Below are positions 9,501 through 17,026 of a DNA stretch of 64,000 nucleotides, in pieces (the stretch's first letter is position 1; every line of letters starts with the position of its first letter). The notes below the pieces were generated by a model, which was given only the letters and a program-made list of their open reading frames with translations, was not told where the DNA came from and did no database searches. The stretch is from contig CAMZNS010000026.1 of the NCBI GenBank assembly GCA_947313855.1, positions 1 through 64,000 of the forward strand, given 5' to 3'. The position numbers were made by a program, and so were the translations under genes. The DNA comes from an uncultured Deferribacteraceae bacterium (GTDB lineage: Bacteria > Chrysiogenota > Deferribacteres > CAMZNJ01).

Positions 9501-10259
9501 TGGGTCGTTGATTTTCGAGCCGGTTTGTATGCAAACGAGTACGTTGTGCGAGTCGTGGTCGTCTTTGTCGAGGAAGTGGGCGTCGTTTGTTGCGACGAGC
9601 GGAATACCTGTTTCTTGTGAGATACGCACTATTTGTTCGTTGACTTCGTACTGTTCGGTTATACCGTTGTCTTGCATTTCGAGGAAGTAGTTTCCGTCGC
9701 CTAGGATTTCGTTGAAGTCTTTGGCACATTGTAGGGCAGCGTGGTAGTTGTTGTTGAGTAGGTGTTGCGGTATTTCGCCGCCCAAGCATCCTGAGAGTCC
9801 GATGAGTCCTTTGGCGTGTTGTTTGAGTACTTCGCGATCGATTCGTGGTTTGTAGTAGAATCCTTCGAGTTGGGCGATGGTTGCGAGTTTTTGTAGGTTG
9901 ATGAGTCCTTCGCCATTTTCGGCGAGTAGTCCCATGTGGTAGGAGTGTTTTTCGCCTCTGAGGTAGTTTGTTTTTGTTCTGCTGTCGGGTGCGATGTAGA
10001 CTTCGCATCCGATAATGGGTTTGATGCCGGCGTTTTTCATGGTTTTGTAGAAATCGATTACGCCGTACATTGTGCCATGGTCGGTGATGGCACATGCTTC
10101 CATCCCCATTTCGTTGAGTCGTTTGGCGAGTTTTTTGATATTGATGGCACCGTCGAGGAAGGAGTATTGCGTGTGTAGGTGTAGGTGCACAAATTTGGTT
10201 TGGATGTTGTTGTCCAGAGTGTTGGTATCTGGTTCTGTGTTGTCTAGGTTGTTGTCCAT
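6564..10259 (-). CDS. dnaE: DNA polymerase III alpha subunit
   Basis: The replicative polymerase catalytic subunit, 1231 residues. The N-terminal PHP domain begins at about residue 24 (FVHLHLHTQYSFLDG). The catalytic aspartates lie in PDFDIDF (about 423-429). The C-terminal OB domain (THVGIAGIITEVKNTF) and tau-binding tail follow. Length and order match DnaE rather than PolC, so a separate epsilon proofreader is expected. Residues about 958-980 are a run of Asn, Asp and Gln, encoded by a GTT/GTC-type repeat on the plus strand, between the fingers-side segments and the OB domain. The Shine-Dalgarno signal is weak. It follows def by 39 bp in an apparent obg-dciA-def-dnaE operon. Confidence 0.96.
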   Translation of the reverse strand: MDNNLDNTEPDTNTLDNNIQTKFVHLHLHTQYSFLDGAINIKKLAKRLNEMGMEACAITDHGTMYGVIDFYKTMKNAGIKPIIGCEVYIAPDSRTKTNYLRGEKHSYHMGLLAENGEGLINLQKLATIAQLEGFYYKPRIDREVLKQHAKGLIGLSGCLGGEIPQHLLNNNYHAALQCAKDFNEILGDGNYFLEMQDNGITEQYEVNEQIVRISQETGIPLVATNDAHFLDKDDHDSHNVLVCIQTGSKINDPNKMEAHSTALYVKSPQEMYQSFGKTHPQALENTIAIAQRCTVDFTFGNLHLPAFPTPDGSTQEDFFLQVATQGLENIFTKDNIPPETHQEYRDRLKFEADIIRDKGFVGYFLIVWDFVKWSKENDVVVGPGRGSGAGSLIAYSMGITEVDPIKFGLLFERFLNPERTSMPDFDIDFCIEGRDRVIQYVYNKYGNENVTQIVTFSKLLAKGIIRDVGRVLDVPLTVVNKLSKKIPVAPGMTLVRALEEVPNLEDDFLNEEHGDELLKHSLKLEGLFRQAGTHAAGVLIADKPLVEYCPLTKIRSSASSSNILADMAASQYEKDTAESIGLIKFDFLGLANLTNIDVAAKLIQKHTPNFNIANIPYDDAKTYELMTKGDTSGVFQLESEGMRQLLRKLKPTHINDIVAVVALYRPGPIGSGMLDSYVRRKHGQEEATYYLPELKEFLEETYGIIVYQEQVMQVAQRLAGYSLGAADLLRRAMGKKKAEEMAKQREMFIHGNSELNIDGAIKLGFDPKLSNEIFDLMEKFAEYGFNKSHSAAYGIIAYQTAYLKANYSVEYMTALLSVAINNSDRIAYFIAACKPMNINVLPPNVNRSQAQFSALHGNIVFGLAGIKGIGMDSVTNIENERNQNGDFLSFMDFLNRIDNKKVNKKGVESLIKAGSFDWTGKKRKQLLEALPDAMKEAQGRNNNIKNLGSSLDMLFAMDDNNDNNDDNNDNDNDNNNNNQQTRGLIDHFDYGDDVEFSRIELLLKEKEALGIYLTGHPLGEYLTILNKVATPIKQLGNINVGTHVGIAGIITEVKNTFTRKDKKPMAIIKIEDVATELTMPIFPGLFQAVEQLMTMDTLIFINGEVATNDDRPTLKPNAIYPLQEGIIQNTRQLTLTINISQTNEQQLKNTLNKLNKLLANNTGRTKVVLRVAKEKHNKQPKALIATQTLTQKINISPKLITTLADILEPHNVTLTPNANTNTKQKHTNFNA

Positions 10260-10298
10260 GGTTTGTTGTTCCGTGTTGAGTTTGTTGTTAGTGCTGTT

Positions 10299-10946
10299 CT
10301 AGTGTTTTGGTTTGTTGCTAGCGTTGTTGGTTGTGTCTTTTGGTATTGGGTAGTCGTCTTCTTTGGCACGTTTTTTGATGGATTTGATAATTTTTTCACG
10401 ACGAGAGTGTTCGAGTCGTTGTAGGAATAGAATTCCGTCGAGGTGGTCGTGTTCGTGTTGTAGTATTCGTGCTAGGAATCCGCCTGCGTAGATGGTGAAG
10501 GTTTTGCCTTCGAGGTTTTGTGCGGTGATGGACACGTATTCGGGTCGCATAACGTGTCCCCATTCGCCGGGTATGGAGAGGCATCCCTCTTCGAGTAGTA
10601 TGTTTTCGGGTTGTTTGAGGTGGTTGTGTTTTTGTTGTTCGCAAGGGTAGCAGTGTTCGTCGTTGGTTGCGAGTTTGGGGTTATGTTGGAAGAATTCGTC
10701 GCATGAGGACACTGTGATTACGGGGTTGATGTAGTGTTTGATGTCTTTGCGTTCACCACTTTCGCATGTGATGAATAGTCGCACGGGTGATCCGACTTGA
10801 ATGGCGGCTAGTCCGGCACCGTTGTGGTGTTGGACAGTGTCTTCCATGTTTCGTGCTAGTGTGATGATATTGTTGTTGATGTGTGTGATGGTTTCAGATT
10901 TTTGTCTGAGTAGCGGGTCGGGGTAGTAGATAATCGGCAGAACCAT
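10299..10946 (-). CDS. def: peptide deformylase
   Basis: This enzyme removes the N-formyl group from nascent proteins. All three metal-site motifs are present in the 215-residue product: GAGLAAIQVG, EGCLSIPGEWG with the Cys ligand, and LQHEHDHLDGILF with the HExxH ligands. Between the conserved YINPVI strand and EEGCLS there is an extra segment of about 36 residues, rich in His, Gln and Asn and holding CYPC, which ordinary deformylases lack. A GAGGAAAACAAC sequence precedes the ATG. The neighbouring genes are dciA-like (upstream) and dnaE (downstream). Confidence 0.93.
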   Translation of the reverse strand: MVLPIIYYPDPLLRQKSETITHINNNIITLARNMEDTVQHHNGAGLAAIQVGSPVRLFITCESGERKDIKHYINPVITVSSCDEFFQHNPKLATNDEHCYPCEQQKHNHLKQPENILLEEGCLSIPGEWGHVMRPEYVSITAQNLEGKTFTIYAGGFLARILQHEHDHLDGILFLQRLEHSRREKIIKSIKKRAKEDDYPIPKDTTNNASNKPKH

Positions 10947-10994
10947 GTTGTTTTCCTCGTTATTTCCCTTGTTATTTTTGAATGGTTGTGGTGT

Positions 10995-11447
10995 TTAGAG
11001 TTCTAGTTCGTAGAGTGTTAGGTATGATTTCATTGCGTTGTGGAATTTATCTCGCACTTTGGCGGAGTGTATCTGTTTGGCGAGGTTGTTTGCGAATCGC
11101 AGTTCCATGTCGAGTGGTTGACGTCGGGTGATATTTTCGGATTCGGTGTATGTTGGTTGTTGTGTAGTTTCGGGCAGTGCTGGTAGGTAGACGAGTTTGA
11201 GTTGTTTGATATCGGGGTAGAATTTTTTTGCACGTTGAATTAGGTCTTTTTCGAGGTACGGTAGTTCGGAGATGAGGTATTGGTGTCTCACGCCTATGAA
11301 TAGTGTGGCGTTGTCGTATCGGTATGCGAAGGTGTCTTTGGTGAGTGTTGCCCCGGCGACACGATTCCACATACTCCATAGGGAGAGTGTTTGTTTGCAC
11401 CATGAGTCTTCGCTAAGGATGTCGGATACGCGTGTCATGTTTGCCAT
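10995..11447 (-). CDS. DUF721 / DciA-like replication protein
   Basis: This 150-residue protein has the DUF721 pattern: WNRVAGATLTKDTFAYRYDNATLFIGV, then HQYLISELPYLEKDLIQRAKKF. In many bacteria this domain forms DciA, which acts with the replicative helicase DnaB in place of DnaC/DnaI. Its position two genes before dnaE fits a replication role, but the family assignment is from short motifs, and a bare DUF721 protein with another role is possible. An AGGAGAA site lies about 10 bp before the ATG. An in-frame ATG at codon 4 could also serve as the start. Confidence 0.7.
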   Translation of the reverse strand: MANMTRVSDILSEDSWCKQTLSLWSMWNRVAGATLTKDTFAYRYDNATLFIGVRHQYLISELPYLEKDLIQRAKKFYPDIKQLKLVYLPALPETTQQPTYTESENITRRQPLDMELRFANNLAKQIHSAKVRDKFHNAMKSYLTLYELEL

Positions 11448-11481
11448 TGAGTTGTTGTTCTCCTGAGGTGTGTGTTGCGGT

Positions 11482-12771
11482 TTAGTAGCCGCTAATGGTT
11501 CCTTTTGAGTTGTTGGCGTTGTTGTTGGCGTTGTTGTTGGCGTTATCGTTATCGTTATCGTTATCGTTTTGGTTGTGTTCGTGGTTATCCACAGCGGTTT
11601 GCATTTCTAGGAGTAGTTCGTCGACTCCTTGTCGTGTCATGGATGAGATGCAGAACACTTTTTTGCCGAGTTTTGCCATGTGGGTTTTGAAGCGTTCCAG
11701 TTCAGCGGTGTGAGCGGCTTCCACTTTGGTGGCAACGATAATCTCTTGTTTGTGTAGTACGTTAAAGGTTTCGGAGTCTTTGGTGTCGGCAAAGTTTTGC
11801 ATGAATTCTGATGCTTGTGTTGGTGTTTCGGCGTTGTCGGTTGCGTCAGGGTTGTCGGCGTTGTCGGTTATGGTTGCCGTGGGTTTGGATTTTGCTTCTT
11901 GGTAGAGTTCCAGTTCTTTGCGGATAAGGTTGTATCGGTCGATCATGGAGAGGGATGTCATGAGTGCGAGTTCGGGGGTTTGGTTGCCGTCTTCGCCGTC
12001 GTACTCACCGTCTTCGTCAACGTGAACAGAGGCGTCGATGAAGTGTGTGAGAACTTTGGTACGTTCGATATGTTTGAGGAATCGTTGTCCGAGTCCAACG
12101 CCTTTGTGAGCCCCTTCGATGAGTCCGGGCATATCGGCGATGACGTAAGGTTGTCCGTAAACGGATTTGATAACGCCGAGGTTGGGTGTGAGTGTTGTGA
12201 AGGGGTAGTCGGCGACTTTTGGGTTGGCTGCGGATATGGTTTTGATGAAAGTGGATTTGCCGGCATTGGGCATACCGATAACGCCTACGTCGGCGATGAT
12301 TTTGAGGTTTAGTTCGATTTCGAGTGTGGTTCCGGGGGTTCCGTTTTCGGCTTGTTTGGGGGCACGGTTAGACGATGATGTGAAGGATTTGTTGCCACGT
12401 CCCCCCTCGCCCCCTTTGAGGATAACGTACTTGCGTCCCTCTTCGGTAATATCCGCAATAATTTTGCCACTTTTGGCATCGACTAAGGAGGTGCCTAGGG
12501 GTAAGTCGATGAGTAGGTCGTTGCCGTTGCCACCGGCTTTGTCTTTGCTTTGTCCGTTGTATCCGTTGGCGGCTTTGTATCGTCGGTTGATGCGAAAGTC
12601 CATGAGGGTGTGTTTGTTGGTTACGCCTCGAACGACGATGTTCCCGCCGTTTCCGCCGTTTCCGCCACTTGGTCCTCCAAACGGTACAAACTTCTCTTTT
12701 CTAAAGGCAACGCAACCGTTCCCGCCGTCACCTGAAATAAGTGTTACCTTGGCAACATCGATAAACTTCAT
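11482..12771 (-). CDS. obg: GTPase Obg/CgtA with insertion and N/D-rich tail
   Basis: A ribosome-associated GTPase needed for 50S assembly. The start at 12771 (MKFIDVAKV) is chosen because the Obg fold begins there; the frame stays open 14 codons upstream. The glycine-rich Obg domain (residues 1-158) is intact, followed by G1 GMPNAGKST, G3 DMPGLIEGAHKG and G5 ISSMTRQG. The G4 motif is TKVE rather than the usual NKxD. About 45 extra residues with TDNADNPDATDNAE-type repeats precede it. The C-terminus is an Asn/Asp/Ala tail made by 6- and 12-bp repeats. In many genomes obg follows rplU-rpmA; here those genes lie 40 kb away. Confidence 0.93.
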   Translation of the reverse strand: MKFIDVAKVTLISGDGGNGCVAFRKEKFVPFGGPSGGNGGNGGNIVVRGVTNKHTLMDFRINRRYKAANGYNGQSKDKAGGNGNDLLIDLPLGTSLVDAKSGKIIADITEEGRKYVILKGGEGGRGNKSFTSSSNRAPKQAENGTPGTTLEIELNLKIIADVGVIGMPNAGKSTFIKTISAANPKVADYPFTTLTPNLGVIKSVYGQPYVIADMPGLIEGAHKGVGLGQRFLKHIERTKVLTHFIDASVHVDEDGEYDGEDGNQTPELALMTSLSMIDRYNLIRKELELYQEAKSKPTATITDNADNPDATDNAETPTQASEFMQNFADTKDSETFNVLHKQEIIVATKVEAAHTAELERFKTHMAKLGKKVFCISSMTRQGVDELLLEMQTAVDNHEHNQNDNDNDNDNANNNANNNANNSKGTISGY

Positions 12772-12792
12772 ATAAATAGTCCTATTGTTTGT

Positions 12793-12886
12793 CATTAGTT
12801 TTGCTACGATCATTGTAACACTAATACTGCTTTTTTGGCATTAGTTTTACTACGACCATTGTAACACTAATATTGCATTTAGGCAA
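12793..12886 (-). promoter_or_regulatory. duplicated promoter region of obg
   Basis: Two 38-bp near-identical direct repeats (12793-12830 and 12839-12876, period 46 bp) lie just upstream of obg. Read on the minus strand each carries TACAAT. The distal copy has TTGCCT 17 bp upstream of it, a good sigma-70 promoter; the proximal -35 (TGCCAA) is poorer. Each copy is bounded by the inverted pair ATTAGT/ACTAAT, which could also be an operator. Confidence 0.6.
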
Positions 12887-12910
12887 AAGGCAAAAATCGC
12901 AATGGGGTAG

Positions 12911-12950
12911 ATGATGCGTGATGCGTGGTGCGTGGTGCGTGGTGCGTGGG
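12911..12950. repeat. GCGTGGT tandem repeat
   Basis: About five copies of a 7-bp GATGCGT/GGTGCGT unit lie in the gap between obg and the membrane protein gene ending at 12968. Apart from this and the promoter repeats, the 12814-12967 gap holds nothing I recognise. Confidence 0.8.
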
Positions 12951-12967
12951 TTTCGTGATTCGGCTAT

Positions 12968-13756
12968 CTACAGAAGCTGCTCAATGGCTGTGTGTGGGGC
13001 TTTGTACGCGTTCATCTCTTGAACAACGCTGAATGCTCCGAAACAGATGAGGATGAAAACAACAGCGTAAATAAAGAGGAAAGTGAAGTTTCGTTCCCGT
13101 TGAAACATTTTGCGGAAAAAACCGACCATGAGGGCAAAGCTAATGAGCAGACCGATTAGTATGGGGTTGCTGAAGGGGTCGTTAATGCTTCGAACAGTGT
13201 AGAGGAGGTGTGGTTCGCCGTTGTCTTCGAAGTATATTCGGTATGTGCCCGTGGTTTTTGCTGTAAAGCGGAGTCTGTCGGTGGTGACGGTGTTGTCGTT
13301 GGTGTTAGGGTTGTTGGGTGGTGTGGGGCTGGAGATGCGGAACAGAATACCGTTTGAGCCTGCCCTGTTCCCATCGATATCGCCGTTGTTGACACTATTT
13401 GAGGTGCCAACAGGGGGGTAGACCACGTAATGACGGGTTGTTGGTGGGTTTGTGGTGTCAGAGTTGTTGTGTTGGAGCGAGACAAGAACGGTAACTTGGT
13501 TCTTTTTGCCAACAAAATAGGTGGGCGTTGTTTCCACCTTGTAAATACTGCTGGTGCTACTTTCTAGGGGGATGTTCACGTTAGTTTTCGTGTACAGAAA
13601 TAGGTTCCATGAGCCGACAACAGCAACAGCCATCAGTGGCAGGAGGATGCTAGGGCGTAGAAACCATGGTGTGGGGATGAGGTCGTCGGCGTTGTTGCTA
13701 GTGTTGTTGCTAGTGTTGTGGTGTCTGTTTCGACGTGCAAAAAGTTTGCTTCCCAT
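12968..13756 (-). CDS. unknown membrane protein of the cbb3 maturation cluster
   Basis: The 262-residue product is not recognised. The start at 13756 (MGSKLFARR) has GAGGTG 7 bp upstream and lies 13 bp after ccoS; the open frame runs 58 codons further up but overlaps ccoS. Layout: a short Asn/Ser/Thr cytoplasmic stretch with NTSN repeats, one membrane segment near residues 36-55, a periplasmic beta-rich domain (VGKKNQVTVLVSLQ, later LRFTAKTTGTYRIYFED), and two C-terminal membrane segments. It stands where fixH/ccoH is often found, but the topology differs, so homology to CcoH is not claimed. Being last gene of the ccoQ-to-ccoS run suggests a role in oxidase assembly. Confidence 0.7.
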   Translation of the reverse strand: MGSKLFARRNRHHNTSNNTSNNADDLIPTPWFLRPSILLPLMAVAVVGSWNLFLYTKTNVNIPLESSTSSIYKVETTPTYFVGKKNQVTVLVSLQHNNSDTTNPPTTRHYVVYPPVGTSNSVNNGDIDGNRAGSNGILFRISSPTPPNNPNTNDNTVTTDRLRFTAKTTGTYRIYFEDNGEPHLLYTVRSINDPFSNPILIGLLISFALMVGFFRKMFQRERNFTFLFIYAVVFILICFGAFSVVQEMNAYKAPHTAIEQLL

Positions 13757-13769
13757 GGGAACACCTCGC

Positions 13770-14030
13770 TTATTTGGCGTTGTTGTCTTCAGGCGTGTGG
13801 TTCTGTTTGCTGTTGCGGTTCTGTTTTTGATCAAGTCGGTCTTGTCTAATTTGCTGTAGTTGTTGTTGTGGTATTTCGGGTGTTTCATCGGGATCATCGT
13901 CGAGCATGCGGTATTTTGGTCCTTCAACATCTTCGAACCAGCCGCCTCGAATGGCTTTGATGAAGAGGAGCAGTGCTATTGTGCCTAATACTAGGGATGC
14001 GGGCATGAGCATGAGTAGTGAAGGGAGCAT
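13770..14030 (-). CDS. ccoS: cbb3-type cytochrome oxidase assembly protein CcoS
   Basis: This 86-residue protein has the CcoS signature: one N-terminal membrane helix (LVLGTIALLLFIKAI), then RGGWFEDVEGPKYRMLDDDPD, matching the family's GQFDDLEGPAxRxLxDDD block. CcoS is needed to load heme and copper into cbb3 oxidase. The C-terminal 40 residues are an unusually long Gln/Asn/Arg-rich tail. It lies 17 bp behind ccoI in the usual ccoGHIS-like order. Confidence 0.88.
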   Translation of the reverse strand: MLPSLLMLMPASLVLGTIALLLFIKAIRGGWFEDVEGPKYRMLDDDPDETPEIPQQQLQQIRQDRLDQKQNRNSKQNHTPEDNNAK

Positions 14031-14047
14031 AGGTTACCTCAGGAGTG

Positions 14048-17026
14048 TTAGTTTGGGTTGTCGAGTTTTTGTTTTTTGAGTCGTAGTATTCGTAGTGAAT
14101 TGCCGGCGACAAAAGAGGATGAGAGTGTCATGGCTATTACGGATACAATGGGGTGCAGTACCCCCATCATTGCTAGTGGTATTGCGAGTATGTTGTAGAT
14201 GAACGCCCAAAATATGTTTTGTTTGATAATTCTATCAGTTTTTTTTGAAAGTTTTAAGTAGAATATGAGGTTTTCCCAGTGATTTCTGCCGAGGATAACT
14301 TGTGCTGCTACTTTTGAGATATCTGCCCCCCCTTGTGGTGCGAAAGAGATGTCTGCTTCGGCGATTGCGGGTGCGTCGTTGATACCGTCGCCAATCATAG
14401 CGATTGTGTTGTTGTTTCGATGTTGTTGTATGAGTTGAGCCTTCCCTTGCGGAGAGACGTCGCCATGTACGTCGTTGATGCCCACGGCTTTGGCGATGGC
14501 ATTTGCTGTTGTTGAGTTATCGCCTGTTGCCATAATTGTGTTGATGCCTGTTTTGGAGCCGATGTTCATTGTGTTGAGCATGTGGATGGCATTTTTGGCA
14601 TGTGGGTGTATCTGGTCGTTGAGCACGAATATGGCGACGATTGTGCCTTGTGGTACGGTGCCGTGATTGTTGTGTGTGTTGTTGGTTTGGAGCATGTAGA
14701 ACACGGTGTTGCCTTGGAGTCGTTCTTCGGCGATTTCGTTTTGTAGATTGATCCAGTGGCGTTGAGTTAGGTTGTTTGGGACATTGTTTTGTGGGTTGGT
14801 GAAGTTTTCGTTACCGATGCGAAATAGTGTGCCGTTGTATTCCCCTTCGACCCCTGTGCCGGTGTGTATTTTGCAGTTGGTTACGGGAACAATGGAGAAG
14901 TTGTGGTTGTTGCCCCCATTGCTATCGTCATCGCCATTGCCACTATGTTCAAACGCTTTTGCGAAGGGGTGTTTGCTCCTTGCTTGGATGGAGGCACAGA
15001 TGCTGATTACCCGTTCGGTTTCGTTGTTGAAGGTTTCGTTGTTGTGGTTGTTGGTTTGGGTTGTGAGAGTGATTACGCGTTTTAGGACAGGGTATCCCCT
15101 TGTGATGGTTCCTGTTTTGTCGATGAGGATCGTGTTAATTTTGTGTGCGAGGGGTAGTTTGTCCATCTCTTTGATGATTATCCCTTGGCTGATTCCGCGA
15201 CTAGAAGCACACGACATGGCGATGGGTATTGCGATTCCCATGGCACAGGGGCATGCGATGAGTAGTGTTGCCATGAATGCTTCTACGCCAAACATGTAGC
15301 CATGGTTGAGTAGTATTCCGTGTAGGGGTATGTTTGCGAAAGCGAGGATTAGTGTTGTTGGCACGAAATATTGCAGTGCTTTGTCTAGGGTGGTTTGCAG
15401 TTGTGTACGATTCTCTTGTGCGGCTTCGACAACGGCGATGATGTTTGCTAGGGCGGTGTTTGCGAATAGTTCTGTTGCTTCGACGATGATGTTTCCGAAT
15501 CCGTTGATGCTCCCCACACGCACTTCACTCCCTTCGTATTTTGCGATGAGGTGTGGTTCACCAGTGAGGAAGCTTTCGTTGACTTCGGTTTCGCCCCAAA
15601 CAATCACACCGTCCACGGGTATTTTTTCACCGCTACGCACAAAGATGTTGTTTCCGATGGCGATGTTGTCAAGGGGTACAACGCGGTGTGGGTGTTCGGT
15701 GTTGTGTTCGGTGTTGTGTTCGGTGTTATTGCTATTGGCACGGTAATCGTAGTTGCTACTCATGAGTCGAGCATGTTGAGGCATTAGTTCGCTGACCTGT
15801 TCCAGCTGTTCCAGAGCCTTGTTTTTGGAGTACAGCTCCACAATTCGTCCTAGTAGCACAAAGGTAACAATCATGGCAGTTGTTTCGAGGTACTGTTCTT
15901 TGTTGTTGATGAGGGCGTAAATGCTGTGGATGTAGGCACTTCCGGCACCGAACGCAATGAGGACGTCCATGTTGAACTGCAATCGACGCAATCCACGCCA
16001 ACCGCGGGAGAAAAATGGTGCTGCACTGTAAAATATAATGGGGGTGGTGAGCAGAATACCCATGGTTTTCATAATAAGTTTGGTGGTGGCATCCATGCTC
16101 CCTGTGAAGGAGTCGGAGTAGAGGGCGATGGTGACAATCATCACCTGCATACTAAGGAACGCACTAATACCGAAGCGGATGAGGAGTTGCTTCATTTCAG
16201 ACTGTCGACTTGTGCGTGCTTGGGAGTTGTCAAACGGTCGTGGGAGGTAGCCGAGGCTCAGGAAGGCGTTGAGTGCTTGTTGCAGAACAGCATTCTTGCT
16301 ACGGGGATGGTTAGCGTCTGTGTTAGCGTTAGCGTTTACGTCTGTGTTAGCGTTTACGTTTACGTTTACGTTTACGCTGTCGTCGTGCCACTTGAGGCGA
16401 CACTTGTGGTTGGAGTAATTAATATGCACACTGTCAACACCATGGGTGCGACCAACATAATGCTCCAAAAGCCACACACACGACGGACAACGAACACCCT
16501 CAATGTACAGGGTAATCTCGTGGGAGTTATCTTTGCTGACAACAATCTCTTCGAAAGCCTCAATATCCACCTGACTCGGTAGGGTGAGCAAGCCGTGGTC
16601 ATGGTCACCTTTGCCAAAGTCCCTGTCTTGGTAGTACTTCATCAGGTTGGTGTTGTTGATGATGTTGTAGATGTTGAGGCATCCGGAGCAACAGAATATT
16701 GCTGATTCAATTTCGCAGGCGTCGTTTACGTTGCCCACGTCCCCCGCGTTGCCCACGTCCCCCGCGTTGCCCACGTTGCCCACGTCCCCCGCGTTGCCCA
16801 CGTTGCCCACGTCCCCCGCGTTGCCCACGTTGCCCACGTCCCCCGCGTTGCCCACGTCCCCCACGTTGCCCACGTCCCCCACGTTGCCCACGTCCCCCAC
16901 GTTGTGGCGTGATGGTGCACCCGTTGCAGCGGTCTCAGGGTAGACGGCACGTTTGGGATTAACATACCCTTGGCAGTGTGTACAGCGTCGATGGGTGTTC
17001 CCCTTGGAGGTACTTCTCTTCCTCAA
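14048..17026 (-). CDS. ccoI: copper P1B-type ATPase CcoI/FixI with repeat-expanded N-terminus
   Basis: A copper-exporting P-type ATPase that supplies Cu for cbb3 oxidase assembly, 992 residues. Landmarks: N-terminal CTHC and FCCSGC cluster, heavy-metal site GVRCPSC, TGEP, CPCAMG in the metal-binding helix, DKTGT phosphorylation loop and GDGINDAP hinge. Between CTHC and FCCSGC, residues about 41-101 are a tandem run of NVGD/NAGD units coded by 9-bp modules (16726-16905). The loop between EGVRCPSC and the first helix also carries VNVNVNAN-type repeats (near 16320-16380), as does the catalytic side (NTEHNTEHNTEH). The start ATG overlaps the upstream gene's stop by 4 bp (ATGA). Confidence 0.93.
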   Translation of the reverse strand: MRKRSTSKGNTHRRCTHCQGYVNPKRAVYPETAATGAPSRHNVGDVGNVGDVGNVGDVGNAGDVGNVGNAGDVGNVGNAGDVGNVGNAGDVGNAGDVGNVNDACEIESAIFCCSGCLNIYNIINNTNLMKYYQDRDFGKGDHDHGLLTLPSQVDIEAFEEIVVSKDNSHEITLYIEGVRCPSCVWLLEHYVGRTHGVDSVHINYSNHKCRLKWHDDSVNVNVNVNANTDVNANANTDANHPRSKNAVLQQALNAFLSLGYLPRPFDNSQARTSRQSEMKQLLIRFGISAFLSMQVMIVTIALYSDSFTGSMDATTKLIMKTMGILLTTPIIFYSAAPFFSRGWRGLRRLQFNMDVLIAFGAGSAYIHSIYALINNKEQYLETTAMIVTFVLLGRIVELYSKNKALEQLEQVSELMPQHARLMSSNYDYRANSNNTEHNTEHNTEHPHRVVPLDNIAIGNNIFVRSGEKIPVDGVIVWGETEVNESFLTGEPHLIAKYEGSEVRVGSINGFGNIIVEATELFANTALANIIAVVEAAQENRTQLQTTLDKALQYFVPTTLILAFANIPLHGILLNHGYMFGVEAFMATLLIACPCAMGIAIPIAMSCASSRGISQGIIIKEMDKLPLAHKINTILIDKTGTITRGYPVLKRVITLTTQTNNHNNETFNNETERVISICASIQARSKHPFAKAFEHSGNGDDDSNGGNNHNFSIVPVTNCKIHTGTGVEGEYNGTLFRIGNENFTNPQNNVPNNLTQRHWINLQNEIAEERLQGNTVFYMLQTNNTHNNHGTVPQGTIVAIFVLNDQIHPHAKNAIHMLNTMNIGSKTGINTIMATGDNSTTANAIAKAVGINDVHGDVSPQGKAQLIQQHRNNNTIAMIGDGINDAPAIAEADISFAPQGGADISKVAAQVILGRNHWENLIFYLKLSKKTDRIIKQNIFWAFIYNILAIPLAMMGVLHPIVSVIAMTLSSSFVAGNSLRILRLKKQKLDNPN
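16726..16905. repeat. 9-bp modular minisatellite inside ccoI
   Basis: Modules GTTGCCCAC, GTCCCCCGC and GTCCCCCAC alternate about 20 times on the plus strand. All are multiples of 9 bp, so the ccoI frame is kept whatever the copy number. Other frames are also open through the array and are artefacts. Confidence 0.92.

Noticed and set aside
9223-10095. 290-codon Arg/Thr-rich minus frame inside dnaE
   Set aside because: Alternative frame of dnaE, highly basic and low complexity.
11585-11593. Perfect DnaA box TTATCCACA
   Set aside because: Single copy inside obg; one is expected by chance at this scale, and no cluster or AT-rich unwinding element is nearby, so not an origin.
11815-12312. 165-codon plus-strand frame opposite obg
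   Set aside because: Opposite a conserved GTPase gene with clear motifs; composition is that of antisense codons.
16671-16965. Pro/Thr/Arg-rich open frames opposite ccoI
   Set aside because: Shadow frames of the 9-bp minisatellite in ccoI.
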